Assembly (NCBI GenBank): GCA_903839855.1
Contig: CAIMEB010000003.1
Coordinates: 1-45,591, forward strand
DNA from: an uncultured Methylococcaceae bacterium
GTDB lineage: Bacteria > Pseudomonadota > Gammaproteobacteria > Methylococcales > Methylomonadaceae
DNA length: 45,591 bases
Direction of reading: 5' to 3'
Numbering within the stretch: the first letter of the stretch is position 1; the number at the start of each line of letters is the position of its first letter. This document shows, piece after piece, positions 7,801-17,226 of this stretch. Both the position numbers and the translations under genes were made by a program. The notes beneath the pieces are model-generated. The model had not been told where the DNA came from. It saw nothing but the letters and a program-made list of their open reading frames with translations, and did not search any database.

Positions 7801-10212
7801 TTATAACGTTAACCGCTGTTCAGTTTCTAATAGCTGTTGCGTGGTTTGTAACACCGTATCAGGATTTAAACTCATAGAATCGATACCCACTTCAACTAAA
7901 AAGTCCGCCATTTCTGGATAGTCTGAAGGTGCCTGACCGCATAGGCCGCAATGTTTGCCATTGCGTTTAGCACCAACGACTGCCAGCCGGATCATTTCCT
8001 TTACACCTAGGTCGCGTTCATCAAAGTCTTCTGCAATAATCGCAGAATCTCTGTCTACGCCTAAAGTAAGTTGGGTTAGGTCATTAGAGCCAATAGAGAA
8101 GCCGTCAAAGTGTTCTGAAAAGGCATCAATCTGAATGACATTATTAGGAATCTCACACATCACATAGATTTCGAGTCCCTTTTCACCGCGTTTTAAACCA
8201 AGGGTTGCCATATAATCCAATACTTTTTTAGCTTCCTGGACACGACGACAAAACGGGATCATAAGAATCACATTGCTTAGCCCCATGTCATCACGCACCC
8301 GTTTCATTGCCGCACATTCCAGTGCAAAGCCTTCTGCATACGCAGGATGGGTATAACGCGATGCACCTCGAAAACCAATCATGGGATTGGCTTCATCAAA
8401 TTCAAACCAGCGCCCCCCTAATAAAGTCGCGTATTCGTTCGTTTTAAAATCCGACATGCGTACTACGACGGGCTTGGGGTAAAAGGCGGCGGCAATGGTA
8501 CCCACACCTTCTGAGAGACGTTGAATAAAGAACGCTTCTGGGCTCTTGAAATTGCGAGTTAACTCTTTAATTTGTTGCCGTTCGTTATCATTTTGCACGC
8601 GCTCAGGATGAATCAAGGCCATAGGATGCGCTTTGATGTATTCGGTGATGATAAACTCCATTCGCGCTAAACCAACCCCATCATTCGGCAGGAAACTGGT
8701 TTTAAACGCCAATTCGGGATTACCGAGGTTAAGCATAATTTTGGTCTTAGGACGTTTTAAGCCAGATAAGTCGGTGGTTTTAATTTCAAAATCAAGTATA
8801 CCGTCATAGACTTTACCTTTATCACCTTCTGCGCAAGACACAGTAACCGGACTATTGTTTTTGATGGTTGTGGTGGCATTATCACAACCAATTACCGCAG
8901 GAACGCCCAGTTCACGTGAGATAATAGCGGCGTGACACGTGCGCCCTCCTCGGTTAGTAACGATTGCTGAAGCAATTTTCATCACGGGTTCCCAATCAGG
9001 GGTTGTAATATCAGCAACCAGTACATCACCGGCTTTAAATTGTTGGAGCTGGCTGAGATTAGTAATAATGCGTGCAGTACCCGTAGCGATTTTACTACCG
9101 ACTGAATGCCCTGTGACAATGGGTTGAGCCGTAACTTTAAGGCTGTATTGTTCTAACACCATACCGCTTAATTGCGAGACTACGGTTTCTGGACGTGCTT
9201 GAACAATATACAAGCAACCATCAAGCCCATCTTTAGCCCATTCCATATCCATGGGTTTGGGTTGACCCGCTTTAGTGCTGTAATGTTTTTCAATCTTAAT
9301 CGCATAATCCGCTAAGGTCAGCACATCTTCGTCTGTAATACAAAAACGCTGCCGCTCTTGTTCAGACGTCACTATATTGCGAGTCGGTTCATGGGTGCGG
9401 CCCTCACTGTAGATCATCTTGATCTTTTTCGCCCCCAAGGTACGCTTTAAGACCGCGCGATGGCCTAACTCAAAGGTGGGTTTATGGACATAAAACTCAT
9501 CGGGATCGACGGCACCTTGTACGACATTCTCACCGAGACCATAAGCCCCGGTAATAAACACCACATCACTAAAACCAGACTCTGTATCCAGGGAAAACAT
9601 CACGCCACTGGCATCTAGGTCAGAACGTACCATTTTCATGATACCGATTGATAGCGCGAGTTTGAAATGATCAAAGCCTTGATCAATGCGATAATGAATG
9701 GCACGATCAGTAAATAAACTGGCAAAGCAGCGTTTACAGGCTTCTAGCAAGGCAGGTTCGCCGCGAATATTAAGAAAGGTATCCTGTTGTCCGGCAAAAC
9801 TGGCGGTGGGTAAGTCTTCTGCAGTGGCAGAGCTTCGAACGGCAACACTTATCTCTGTGCCGTATTGCTGTTGTAATTGAGCGTAAGCCTGAATTATTTG
9901 TTCTTCAAGGTCACGAGGAAAAGCGGCGGCATAAATAATGTCTCGTGCTTTACGCGCCCTTTGAGCCAAATCAGCGACATCAGCTGGGTTAAGATCATCA
10001 AGGGCTTCATGAAGTGCTTCCCAGGCATTGGCCTGATCAAGCAGATAGCGATAGCCGTCAGCCGTTACCGCAAAGCCATTGGGAATTTGAATCCCTTGTG
10101 GCGATAGTTCCCGATACATTTCACCTAAAGAGGCATTCTTTCCACCGACTAAAGGCACGTCGTCTATCGTTAACTCATTAAACCAGCGGATATAATTGTT
10201 TTGATTGGACAT
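7801..10212 (-). CDS. ppsA: Phosphoenolpyruvate synthase (pyruvate, water dikinase)
   Basis: 803 residues (E. coli PpsA 792). Domains in order: N-terminal ATP-grasp nucleotide-binding domain (VGGKNASLGEM near 22-32, VRSSATAEDLPTASFAGQQD at 125-144), swivelling phosphohistidine domain with GGRTCHAAIISRELG (His427 is the phosphate carrier) and C-terminal PEP/pyruvate barrel with GSNDLTQ and CGLCGQAPSDYPE. The enzyme turns pyruvate and ATP into PEP, AMP and phosphate; in a methanotroph it feeds gluconeogenesis or closes C1 assimilation cycles. A good ribosome-binding site (AAAGGAG) precedes the ATG. Upstream it is divergent from birA, with a palindromic GGGATTTAATCCC in the gap. Confidence 0.97.
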   Translation of the reverse strand: MSNQNNYIRWFNELTIDDVPLVGGKNASLGEMYRELSPQGIQIPNGFAVTADGYRYLLDQANAWEALHEALDDLNPADVADLAQRARKARDIIYAAAFPRDLEEQIIQAYAQLQQQYGTEISVAVRSSATAEDLPTASFAGQQDTFLNIRGEPALLEACKRCFASLFTDRAIHYRIDQGFDHFKLALSIGIMKMVRSDLDASGVMFSLDTESGFSDVVFITGAYGLGENVVQGAVDPDEFYVHKPTFELGHRAVLKRTLGAKKIKMIYSEGRTHEPTRNIVTSEQERQRFCITDEDVLTLADYAIKIEKHYSTKAGQPKPMDMEWAKDGLDGCLYIVQARPETVVSQLSGMVLEQYSLKVTAQPIVTGHSVGSKIATGTARIITNLSQLQQFKAGDVLVADITTPDWEPVMKIASAIVTNRGGRTCHAAIISRELGVPAVIGCDNATTTIKNNSPVTVSCAEGDKGKVYDGILDFEIKTTDLSGLKRPKTKIMLNLGNPELAFKTSFLPNDGVGLARMEFIITEYIKAHPMALIHPERVQNDNERQQIKELTRNFKSPEAFFIQRLSEGVGTIAAAFYPKPVVVRMSDFKTNEYATLLGGRWFEFDEANPMIGFRGASRYTHPAYAEGFALECAAMKRVRDDMGLSNVILMIPFCRRVQEAKKVLDYMATLGLKRGEKGLEIYVMCEIPNNVIQIDAFSEHFDGFSIGSNDLTQLTLGVDRDSAIIAEDFDERDLGVKEMIRLAVVGAKRNGKHCGLCGQAPSDYPEMADFLVEVGIDSMSLNPDTVLQTTQQLLETEQRLTL

Positions 10213-10298
10213 GGTGTTACTCCTTTGAACCTACTTTCTCAGTAGCGGGGATTTAATCCCGAATCATAAACAGTTCTATAGCCAGTAGCAAGCAATAA

Positions 10299-10329
10299 TC
10301 GACAGTGACAGAGGTGCTTGTCGTATAAT
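10299..10329 (+). promoter_or_regulatory. Candidate sigma-70 promoter for birA-coaX
   Basis: A perfect -10 box TATAAT at 10324-10329 lies 31 bp before the birA start, with a TCGACA -35-like box at 10299-10304. The 19-bp spacer is longer than ideal. Confidence 0.45.
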
Positions 10330-10360
10330 TTAGGCTTTTGACCGATTCGAAAATATAGCC

Positions 10361-11356
10361 GTGTTAATGACTGAAAAACAAAAAAAGATTCTTACGTTAT
10401 TAGCAAATGGCGAGTTTCACTCTGGAACAGCATTAGCTGAAGCATTGAGTGTCAGTCGTTCAGCAGTGTGTAAGCAATTAAGCGGCTTATCGGTGTTTGG
10501 ATTACAGCATTCAGCCGTTAGCGGTAAAGGTTATCGTTTGGATAAGCCCTTAGAATTACTGGAGCTTTCTAAAATAGTTTCAGTATTGAGTGAGCAGAAC
10601 AAGGCTTTAATTTCCGCTTTAGAAATTCATGACAGTCTTAATTCGACTAACACGTATCTAGTTGAACATTCTCAACGTAATGCGCCTTCTGGTTATGTTT
10701 GTTTTGCCGAACATCAAACCGCCGGTAAAGGACGGCGAGGACGGCAATGGGTCTCACCCTATGGTAGCAATTTATATCTATCGATACTCTGGCGCTTTCA
10801 ACAAGGTGGTATGGCAGCGACGGCAGGACTCAGTCTGGCGATTGGGGTTGCGGTGATCAGAGCATTGCAGGCCTCGGGCTTTCATGAGGTTGGCTTAAAA
10901 TGGCCCAATGATATTTATTACCAAGGTAAAAAACTGGGCGGTATCTTGATTGAAGTGTCAGGCGAAGCTGATGGTCCTTGCTCTGCCGTGATTGGCTTAG
11001 GGTTAAACTTGTTTTTACCAGAAGCTGAGGCTCAAACGATAACTCAAGCCTGGACTGATTTAACTAAAATCAGTGGTGAAAAGGTGTTACGAAGAAATGT
11101 ATTGGCCGGTGCTGTCTTAGATCACATGATATCGATTGTGAATGGTTTTGAAACCTTAAGTATTCAGTGGTATCTTGAAGAATGGCGACGTTATGATTGT
11201 TTGAAAGGTCAGTCTGCTACCTTATTTATTGGCCAACAGCATATACAAGGTACGGTTGAAGGCGTTGATGATAACGGTCTTTTATTAATTAAAAAAATGG
11301 ATGGCGTGGTTCAGGCTTACGCCTCAGGTGAAGTCAGCTTTAATGCGATGTCATAA
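10361..11356 (+). CDS. birA: Bifunctional biotin ligase / biotin operon repressor BirA
   Basis: 331 residues in three parts: an N-terminal winged helix-turn-helix (about 5-65, with GTALAEALSVSRSAVCKQLSGL), the central ligase core with the biotinyl-AMP loop motif KGRRGRQWVSP (near residue 120) and KWPNDIYYQGKKLGGILIE, and a small C-terminal SH3-like domain. It makes biotinyl-5'-AMP, biotinylates acetyl-CoA carboxylase BCCP and, with this N-terminus, can repress biotin genes. The start can be the GTG given here or an ATG two codons on (10367); neither has a clear ribosome-binding site. The stop overlaps the coaX start by one base, a translational coupling arrangement common for birA-coaX. Confidence 0.95.
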   Translation: MLMTEKQKKILTLLANGEFHSGTALAEALSVSRSAVCKQLSGLSVFGLQHSAVSGKGYRLDKPLELLELSKIVSVLSEQNKALISALEIHDSLNSTNTYLVEHSQRNAPSGYVCFAEHQTAGKGRRGRQWVSPYGSNLYLSILWRFQQGGMAATAGLSLAIGVAVIRALQASGFHEVGLKWPNDIYYQGKKLGGILIEVSGEADGPCSAVIGLGLNLFLPEAEAQTITQAWTDLTKISGEKVLRRNVLAGAVLDHMISIVNGFETLSIQWYLEEWRRYDCLKGQSATLFIGQQHIQGTVEGVDDNGLLLIKKMDGVVQAYASGEVSFNAMS

Positions 11357-12093
11357 TGAAATTATTAATCGATAGTGGTAACACCCGTCTTAAATGGGCG
11401 ACTTTAGATGAACAGGGCGTGTTGATTAGTCATGCTATGCTTAATGGGCTGTTGTCTCGACAACCACTGTTTGATGCCTGGGTAGCGCTACCACGCCCAC
11501 AGTATCTTGCTATTGCTTGCGTAAGTGCAACACCTTTATTAGCGTTGATTGATACGGTGGTTGAAGACTTGTGGCCGAATTTGTCCATTATTTCCGTTAA
11601 ATCAGAATCGCAAGCGTATGGTGTTTATAATGCCTATCAACAACCTGAAAAACTAGGTGTTGATCGATGGCTGGCGTTAATTGCAGCACACCATTATTAT
11701 CCAGGTGCTGCTTGTATCGTTGATTGTGGAACAGCAGTGACTGTAGATTTGATTGACGCAGCAGGCAAGCATCAAGGTGGGTTGATTAGTCCGGGTTTAA
11801 CTCTGATGAAAAAATCGTTAGCAGCAGGGACAGCGAAACTGTCTTTTGATGAAACAAGCTATGAAAGAGGTCCCGCAAATTTTACTGAAGCGGCTATTTA
11901 TAATGGCACCTTGTTAGCAGTTGTTGGACTAATTGAACATATCTTAAGTCAACAAGTCCAACCCATCAGTTTAATATTAACAGGGGGGGACGCGGAACTG
12001 GTTGCAGCGCATTTGAGCACTAACGCACTCATTGACATCGATTTAGTTTTACGGGGCTTGTCTATTGTATTGAGTGCAGATTCATCCAATTAA
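11356..12093 (+). CDS. coaX: Type III pantothenate kinase CoaX
   Basis: 245 residues. The N-terminal phosphate motif LLIDSGNTRLKWA (3-15), the central EKLGVDRWLALIAAHH and the DCGTAVTVDLID motif with its following GGLISPGL are the defining elements of the ASKHA-fold type III enzyme. It phosphorylates pantothenate, the first step of coenzyme A synthesis, and is insensitive to CoA feedback in characterised members. Start and stop are tied to birA: the ATG overlaps the birA TAA as TAATG. Confidence 0.95.
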   Translation: MKLLIDSGNTRLKWATLDEQGVLISHAMLNGLLSRQPLFDAWVALPRPQYLAIACVSATPLLALIDTVVEDLWPNLSIISVKSESQAYGVYNAYQQPEKLGVDRWLALIAAHHYYPGAACIVDCGTAVTVDLIDAAGKHQGGLISPGLTLMKKSLAAGTAKLSFDETSYERGPANFTEAAIYNGTLLAVVGLIEHILSQQVQPISLILTGGDAELVAAHLSTNALIDIDLVLRGLSIVLSADSSN

Positions 12094-12102
12094 TACCTAT
12101 CC

Positions 12103-12138
12103 CTATATTTATAATTCATTCTATATTTATAATTCATT
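12103..12138. repeat. Perfect tandem duplication, 2 x 18 bp
   Basis: The unit CTATATTTATAATTCATT occurs twice back to back between coaX and the DUF4407 gene. Both copies contain TATATTTATAAT, so the duplication also doubles possible -10 elements for the downstream gene. Confidence 0.85.
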
Positions 12139-12172
12139 TTCCTGAATCTAATTCTAAAAGAGAACACACACT

Positions 12173-13621
12173 ATGTCACAGCGTTATTCGCCAGAAGATA
12201 AGCTTTCAGTTAATAAACTCGAAAGACTTTTTATTTGGCTATCAGGTGTTAGCCCTAGAATCTTGGCAACGTGCCCTGAGTCAGAACAAAAAAAACATGC
12301 TGCGCTTGGCGGAACTGTTCTAATTCCTGCGCTGTTGGCGATCGTTACGGCTTCATTTTTGCTTTATACCTTAAACTTTAGTGTCTATATCATTGCCCCC
12401 GTAGCACTCTTATGGTCATGTATGATTTTGCTGATGGACAGAGCCTTATTAGCGACTTACCGGAGAGGTTTTACTTTTTGGGGAAAGCTTGGACAGTTTT
12501 CCTTAAGATTCGTGATTGCTTTGCTCATTGCCATCACTGTTGCTCATCCTTTGGTTCTGCTGTTGTTTAGCGAGCGTATTGATGCGGCTTATAATGAAGG
12601 CCGTATTAAAACGGAACTCAATAACTTAGCCTTGCAGTGTGATCTAAAAAACCCCCAAAGTGAACTGAGTTTGTTAGATGCAAAAATGACTCTGTTTCGC
12701 AACGAATTAAAAAATGGCAATCAACTTTTTGACCCCCCTATCTGTAACAACCCGCAACTTTCAAGTCCCGTAGAAGTCTCTGCCATTGAAAAGTTGAAGC
12801 AAGAAATTGAATCCATAAAAATCAAACAAACGCAGGCTGACCAAGATGTGACAGTATTTATTGCAAATGCTGAGAAAGAAAAACAAGGCATTGCAGGCAA
12901 CGGTTTTACGGGTGTTAGTGGTTGCAAAAAAGGGACGCAATGTAAAAAATGGTTGAGTCAAGCCAGTGACAGAAAAGATGACAGCATCCAATTAGGTAAA
13001 GACATAGTTGCCTTAGAAGGACAAATCAGCGAACTTAATAAAAAGATAGCGAGTGAATTAATCGAAGTTAAACAGGCATCAAAAGCTCGATGCGATAAAG
13101 AACGTGACGAATTAAAGTCTATTCGGATGAAACAACAGAACTTAGATCAAAGAAATATAGCTTTACTGAGTGATCAACAAAATAGTATGAGTCATCGCTG
13201 TGCAGAAAAAGAGGCGCTTATTACTCATTTAAAACCCGATGTATTGACACAAACAGAAATACTCACACAGCTTATGTTTCCTAAGGAGGGGGTGTCCTGG
13301 CACAATTTGTTGGTCTTTTTAATTTTCATGTTGCTATTTTTGGCCGTTGATATGATGGCCGTTGTGCTAAAGATGGCGCGAGTTGGGGTTTATGAGACGA
13401 AAGTTGATATAGAGGAAACCCAAAGCTTATTACTTGATTTTATCAAGCAGCGTCATCAAGTTGTGTCACAATTTTCTGAACTCGCAGGCCAAGAGCAACT
13501 TGTTATTAAGGAATTAAACGTCAATGGGCTTAAGCATGAGCTAGATGAAAATTTTACGAAACTGGTTAAAGCCTTCACTCAAGTAGATAGGCAGAGATTG
13601 AATAACTTTTTTAAAGATTAG
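12173..13621 (+). CDS. DUF4407-type membrane protein with large coiled-coil loop
   Basis: 482 residues. Three hydrophobic segments near the N-terminus (about 45-65 with LIPALLAIVTASFLLYTL, 73-95, 118-140) and one near the C-terminus (about 382-400, LVFLIFMLLFLAVDMMAVV) are typical membrane helices. Between them is a charged loop of about 230 residues rich in heptad-like patterns (VSAIEKLKQEIESIKIKQTQ), with several cysteines, probably coiled coil. The N-terminal LMDRALLATYRR matches the DUF4407 layout. Function of the family is unknown. A run of GAGAACACAC before the ATG is a modest ribosome-binding site. It stands alone between coaX and msrB. Confidence 0.75.
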   Translation: MSQRYSPEDKLSVNKLERLFIWLSGVSPRILATCPESEQKKHAALGGTVLIPALLAIVTASFLLYTLNFSVYIIAPVALLWSCMILLMDRALLATYRRGFTFWGKLGQFSLRFVIALLIAITVAHPLVLLLFSERIDAAYNEGRIKTELNNLALQCDLKNPQSELSLLDAKMTLFRNELKNGNQLFDPPICNNPQLSSPVEVSAIEKLKQEIESIKIKQTQADQDVTVFIANAEKEKQGIAGNGFTGVSGCKKGTQCKKWLSQASDRKDDSIQLGKDIVALEGQISELNKKIASELIEVKQASKARCDKERDELKSIRMKQQNLDQRNIALLSDQQNSMSHRCAEKEALITHLKPDVLTQTEILTQLMFPKEGVSWHNLLVFLIFMLLFLAVDMMAVVLKMARVGVYETKVDIEETQSLLLDFIKQRHQVVSQFSELAGQEQLVIKELNVNGLKHELDENFTKLVKAFTQVDRQRLNNFFKD

Positions 13622-13743
13622 CCTTGAATCTTTAGAATAATATGTTAAAACCTATACAGTTGATATCCAATATAATACTATTTTGCTTTAGTAAGTTTAT
13701 TTTTACCTTGTAATTCTAATTATAATAAACGATGGGAACGGCG

Positions 13744-14139
13744 ATGACAGATAAAGATTTGGTTAATGATGAGCAGTGGCGAGATAAATTAACATCAGAA
13801 CAGTTTAGTATCTGTCGTTTAAAAGCGACTGAGCCGCCGTTTACCGGGAAATATAATGATTGTAAGGACGAGGGGATTTATCATTGTATTTGTTGCGGCA
13901 GTCCTTTATTTGACTCTGAGACAAAGTACGACTCTGGTTCAGGATGGCCCAGTTTTTGGTCAGATTTACCGGGTGGGAGTGTGACTGAAACCTCTGATAC
14001 AAGTTATGGTATGCGTAGAGTTGAAGTGACCTGTAAGGTCTGCGATGCCCATTTAGGCCATGTTTTTGAAGATGGGCCTAAACCCACGGGATTGCGTTAT
14101 TGTATTAACTCCACGGCTTTGGATTTAAAAGAAAAATAA
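13744..14139 (+). CDS. msrB: Peptide methionine-(R)-S-oxide reductase MsrB
   Basis: 131 residues from the start chosen here. MsrB reduces the R epimer of methionine sulfoxide in proteins using thioredoxin. Visible hallmarks: TEPPFTGKY, the first zinc pair [22 protein letters not shown], the second zinc pair [12 protein letters not shown] and the catalytic RYCINS near the end. I prefer the ATG at 13744 because GGGAACGGCG sits right before it; an ATG at 13732 would add four residues (MGTA) but lacks a ribosome-binding site. No export signal, so cytoplasmic. Confidence 0.95.
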   Translation: MTDKDLVNDEQWRDKLTSEQFSICRLKATEPPFTGKYNDCKDEGIYHCICCGSPLFDSETKYDSGSGWPSFWSDLPGGSVTETSDTSYGMRRVEVTCKVCDAHLGHVFEDGPKPTGLRYCINSTALDLKEK

Positions 14140-14451
14140 AGCACCCTCCCATTGTCTAGATGGTACTGAAAACATTACTACTCAATAAATTAAACGTAAC
14201 TTTTTGGGCGCCACATCTAGGGCAATCTGTAACGAGTTCGACCATAAAATTCTCTTTTAAAAAGCACATTATAACAGAGGCGCGATGTTGGGCTTATTAA
14301 GTTCGAGTAATCAAGGTCATTTTCAGAGTAAAAACGATCTGGATTGAAACAACATAGCAGCCATAGAACCAACACTTGGTAATCAGAAACTAAAGCCACT
14401 TGATTGATTTGTAACCATTGAGCGACCAATTATTTCAGATAACTGAATTAT
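14140..14451. other. Gap between msrB and polA ends
   Basis: 312 bp between convergent genes. It contains only a broken zinc-ribbon coding remnant on the minus strand (14156-14245); no clear terminator with a T-run was found. The rest shows nothing recognisable. Confidence 0.4.
14156..14245 (-). pseudogene. Remnant of a small zinc-ribbon protein gene
   Basis: A 29-codon reading frame begins MVELVTDCPRCGAQKVTF, a CxxC zinc-ribbon start that looks like the N-terminus of a longer conserved protein, then runs into a stop. No second cysteine pair follows in frame. I read it as a decayed gene start; it could also be a real micro-protein. Confidence 0.3.
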
Positions 14452-17160
14452 TTAATGGGCTTCATCCCAATTATTGCCTATACCTATGTCAACCAGTAGT
14501 GGTACGTTAAGTTCCACTGCTGAACTCATCAAGCTTCTGATGTGTATGCACGAAGCATCAAGTTGATCTTCTGCTATTTCAAACACCAGTTCATCATGCA
14601 CCTGCATAATTATTTTGGCCTCCGGTTTTTCTGCAAGTAACCATTGATCAGTACTGATCATGGCCAGTTTAATGATGTCCGCCGCAGTACCCTGCATAGG
14701 CGCGTTAATGGCCGTACGCTCTGCATATTGACGGCGGGCAGCATTTTTAGATTTTATTTCGGGTAAGTACAGGCGACGACCCAATAATGTTTCAACAAAG
14801 CCCATTTCCCGCGCCTGTTCTTTGATGGTATCCATATAGTTTTTAACGCCCGGGTAACGCGCGAAGTAAAGATCAATATAAGTCTGAGCCTGCCCGCGCG
14901 TCAATCCCAGTTGATTTGCCAGCCCGAAAGACGACATGCCATAAATGAGGCCAAAGTTAATGGCTTTGGCAGAGCGGCGTAAGTCCGTGGTAACTTGGTC
15001 AAGGGCGACGCCAAACACTTCCGCAGCAGTTGCTTTGTGTATATCTTCACCGGCACTAAAGGCTTTTAGTAAGCCTGTATCAGCGGATAAATGCGCCATA
15101 ATCCGCAATTCAATTTGTGAATAATCAGCGGCAACTATCTTATAGCCAGGTGGGGCTATAAAAGCTTGGCGGATCTTACGACCTTCGGCGCTGCGAATAG
15201 GGATGTTTTGTAAGTTGGGGTCAGAAGAGGATAGTCGTCCAGTCGCAGCAACCGCCTGATGATAAGAGGTATGTATTCTGCCCGTTTTATCATCGACTTG
15301 TTGAGGTAACTTATCGGTATAAGTCGATTTTAATTTACTTAAACTACGGTGTTCCAAAATAAGTTTGGGCAAGGGATACTCAAGTGCCAGTTCTTGTAAA
15401 ACAGCTTCTTCGGTAGAGGGTTGACCTTTGGGGGTTTTCTTTAAGATAGGTAGCTTTTGTTGATCATAGAGAATTGTTTGGATTTGTTTGGGTGAACCCA
15501 GATTAAAAGTATGGCCTGCCAAATCATGTGCCTGTTGCTCAAGCGAGGCAATATGACTGGCAAGTTCTAAGCTTTGTTGTGCAAGCATTGCCGTATCAAT
15601 GAGTACACCATTGCTTTCAATACGGGTCAGTACAGTGAGCAAAGGGATTTCTATTTCTGCGTATAACTTGAGTAACGAAGGCTGCGCTTTTAGTTTTGCT
15701 ATGAGCGTCTGATGCAATTGCAGGGTAATATCCGCATCTTCTGCGGCGTAAGGCCCTGCTTGCTCTAAAGGGACTTCTTGAAAAGAAATTTGCTTAGCTC
15801 CTTTACCGGTAATATCTTCATAAGTGATAGTGGTAACACCTAAATATTCTTTAGCGAGATCATCCATGTTATGTTTGGTAAGCGTGCTGTTTAATACATA
15901 AGATTCCAGCATGGTATCGTGGGCAATTCCCCTCAAAGTGATGCCGTGGTTCGCTAAGACATGTGCATCATATTTGAGGTTTTGGCCCAGTTTGGTTTGG
16001 TTTGGGTTTTCAAGTAGAGGGCGGAGCTTTTCAAGAATGTCGTCTCGCTTTAACTGCTCGGGCGCATCTGAATAATTATGACTAAAGGGAACGTAGGCGG
16101 CCTTGCCTGAAGTGATAGCAAAAGAGACCCCTACAATTTGGGCTTTGCGGTAATCAAGACTAGTTGTTTCAGTGTCAAATGCAAATAGTTCGGCTGATTC
16201 AAGTTGTCTTAGCCATTGTTCAAATTTTGCATCAGTTAATATTGTTTCATAGCTTGATTCAATGGGCGTGGGTTTCTCTTCAGCCATCACGGGTTCTATC
16301 ACGTTATCAAGCAGTTTTACCCAAGACATAAAACCTAATTGGGTTAACAGTTCCTTGAGTTCTCCGGTATTAATGGGTTGACGTTTTAAATCAGCTATAC
16401 TGTAAGGTAGACCGAGATCACATTTGATGGTGGTTAGTTGTTTGGCTAAGGGCAGTTGCTCTAGACTGGCACGTAAGTTTTCACCAATCTTTCCGGTGAT
16501 CTTATCAGCATTGACCATTAAGTTTTCTAAGGTGTGATACTGTTCTAACCATTTAGCCGCTGTTTTCGGCCCCACCTTAGGTACTCCCGGTATGTTGTCA
16601 CTGGTGTCACCCATTAAGGCGAGATAATCAATAATCTGCTCAGGTTTAACGCCAAATTTATCAAACACACCTTGGATATCCATACGGGTATTGGACATGG
16701 TGTTTTCTAAAATAATTTGATCCGTGACTAATTGAGCCATGTCTTTATCTCCAGTGGAGATAATTACTTTAAAGCCTTGTTGAGCGGCATGTTGGGCTAA
16801 AGCCCCTAAAACATCATCCGCTTCGACACCGCTTTCCATGATTAAGGGTAAGCCCATAGCCCTAATCAGTCGATGTAAAGGTTCTATTTGCACTCGCAGA
16901 TCATCTGGCATCGGGGGTCTGTGCGACTTATATTCTGAATAAAGATCATTGCGAAAGGTCTTGCCGGGAGCATCAAATACAACAGTGATGTAATCGGTTT
17001 GATAATCGACTATTAATTTACGTAACATATTGGAAACGCCGTAAATGGCATTCGTGGGTTCACCTTTTGAATTGGTTAAGGGTGGAACCGCATGATAAGC
17101 ACGAAATAAAAAAGACGAGCCGTCGATGAGAACCATATTCTTTAAGTTGTTTTGTGGCAT
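14452..17160 (-). CDS. polA: DNA polymerase I
   Basis: 902 residues, three domains. The 5'-3' exonuclease is about 1-290 (VFDAPGKTFRNDLYSEYKSH, GDKDMAQLV). The 3'-5' proofreading domain is about 320-510 and appears active because its carboxylates are kept (LFAFDTETTSLD, LKYDAHVL, YAAEDADI). The polymerase domain is about 520-902 with motif A (VAADYSQIELRIMAHLS), the O helix (RRSAKAINFGLIYGMSSFG) and motif C (QVHDELVFEI). It fills gaps in repair and removes Okazaki primers. Length is close to E. coli Pol I (928). The start codon gives the conserved MVLIDGSSFLFRAYHA context a few residues in. relA lies 66 bp upstream on the same strand. Confidence 0.97.
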   Translation of the reverse strand: MPQNNLKNMVLIDGSSFLFRAYHAVPPLTNSKGEPTNAIYGVSNMLRKLIVDYQTDYITVVFDAPGKTFRNDLYSEYKSHRPPMPDDLRVQIEPLHRLIRAMGLPLIMESGVEADDVLGALAQHAAQQGFKVIISTGDKDMAQLVTDQIILENTMSNTRMDIQGVFDKFGVKPEQIIDYLALMGDTSDNIPGVPKVGPKTAAKWLEQYHTLENLMVNADKITGKIGENLRASLEQLPLAKQLTTIKCDLGLPYSIADLKRQPINTGELKELLTQLGFMSWVKLLDNVIEPVMAEEKPTPIESSYETILTDAKFEQWLRQLESAELFAFDTETTSLDYRKAQIVGVSFAITSGKAAYVPFSHNYSDAPEQLKRDDILEKLRPLLENPNQTKLGQNLKYDAHVLANHGITLRGIAHDTMLESYVLNSTLTKHNMDDLAKEYLGVTTITYEDITGKGAKQISFQEVPLEQAGPYAAEDADITLQLHQTLIAKLKAQPSLLKLYAEIEIPLLTVLTRIESNGVLIDTAMLAQQSLELASHIASLEQQAHDLAGHTFNLGSPKQIQTILYDQQKLPILKKTPKGQPSTEEAVLQELALEYPLPKLILEHRSLSKLKSTYTDKLPQQVDDKTGRIHTSYHQAVAATGRLSSSDPNLQNIPIRSAEGRKIRQAFIAPPGYKIVAADYSQIELRIMAHLSADTGLLKAFSAGEDIHKATAAEVFGVALDQVTTDLRRSAKAINFGLIYGMSSFGLANQLGLTRGQAQTYIDLYFARYPGVKNYMDTIKEQAREMGFVETLLGRRLYLPEIKSKNAARRQYAERTAINAPMQGTAADIIKLAMISTDQWLLAEKPEAKIIMQVHDELVFEIAEDQLDASCIHIRSLMSSAVELNVPLLVDIGIGNNWDEAH

Positions 17161-17226
17161 AGGCTTAGTGGCAAGTAAGAGCGATAAGGAGAAGCTTAGC
17201 CTTCCAGGCTTTAGCTGGAGCGTTGA

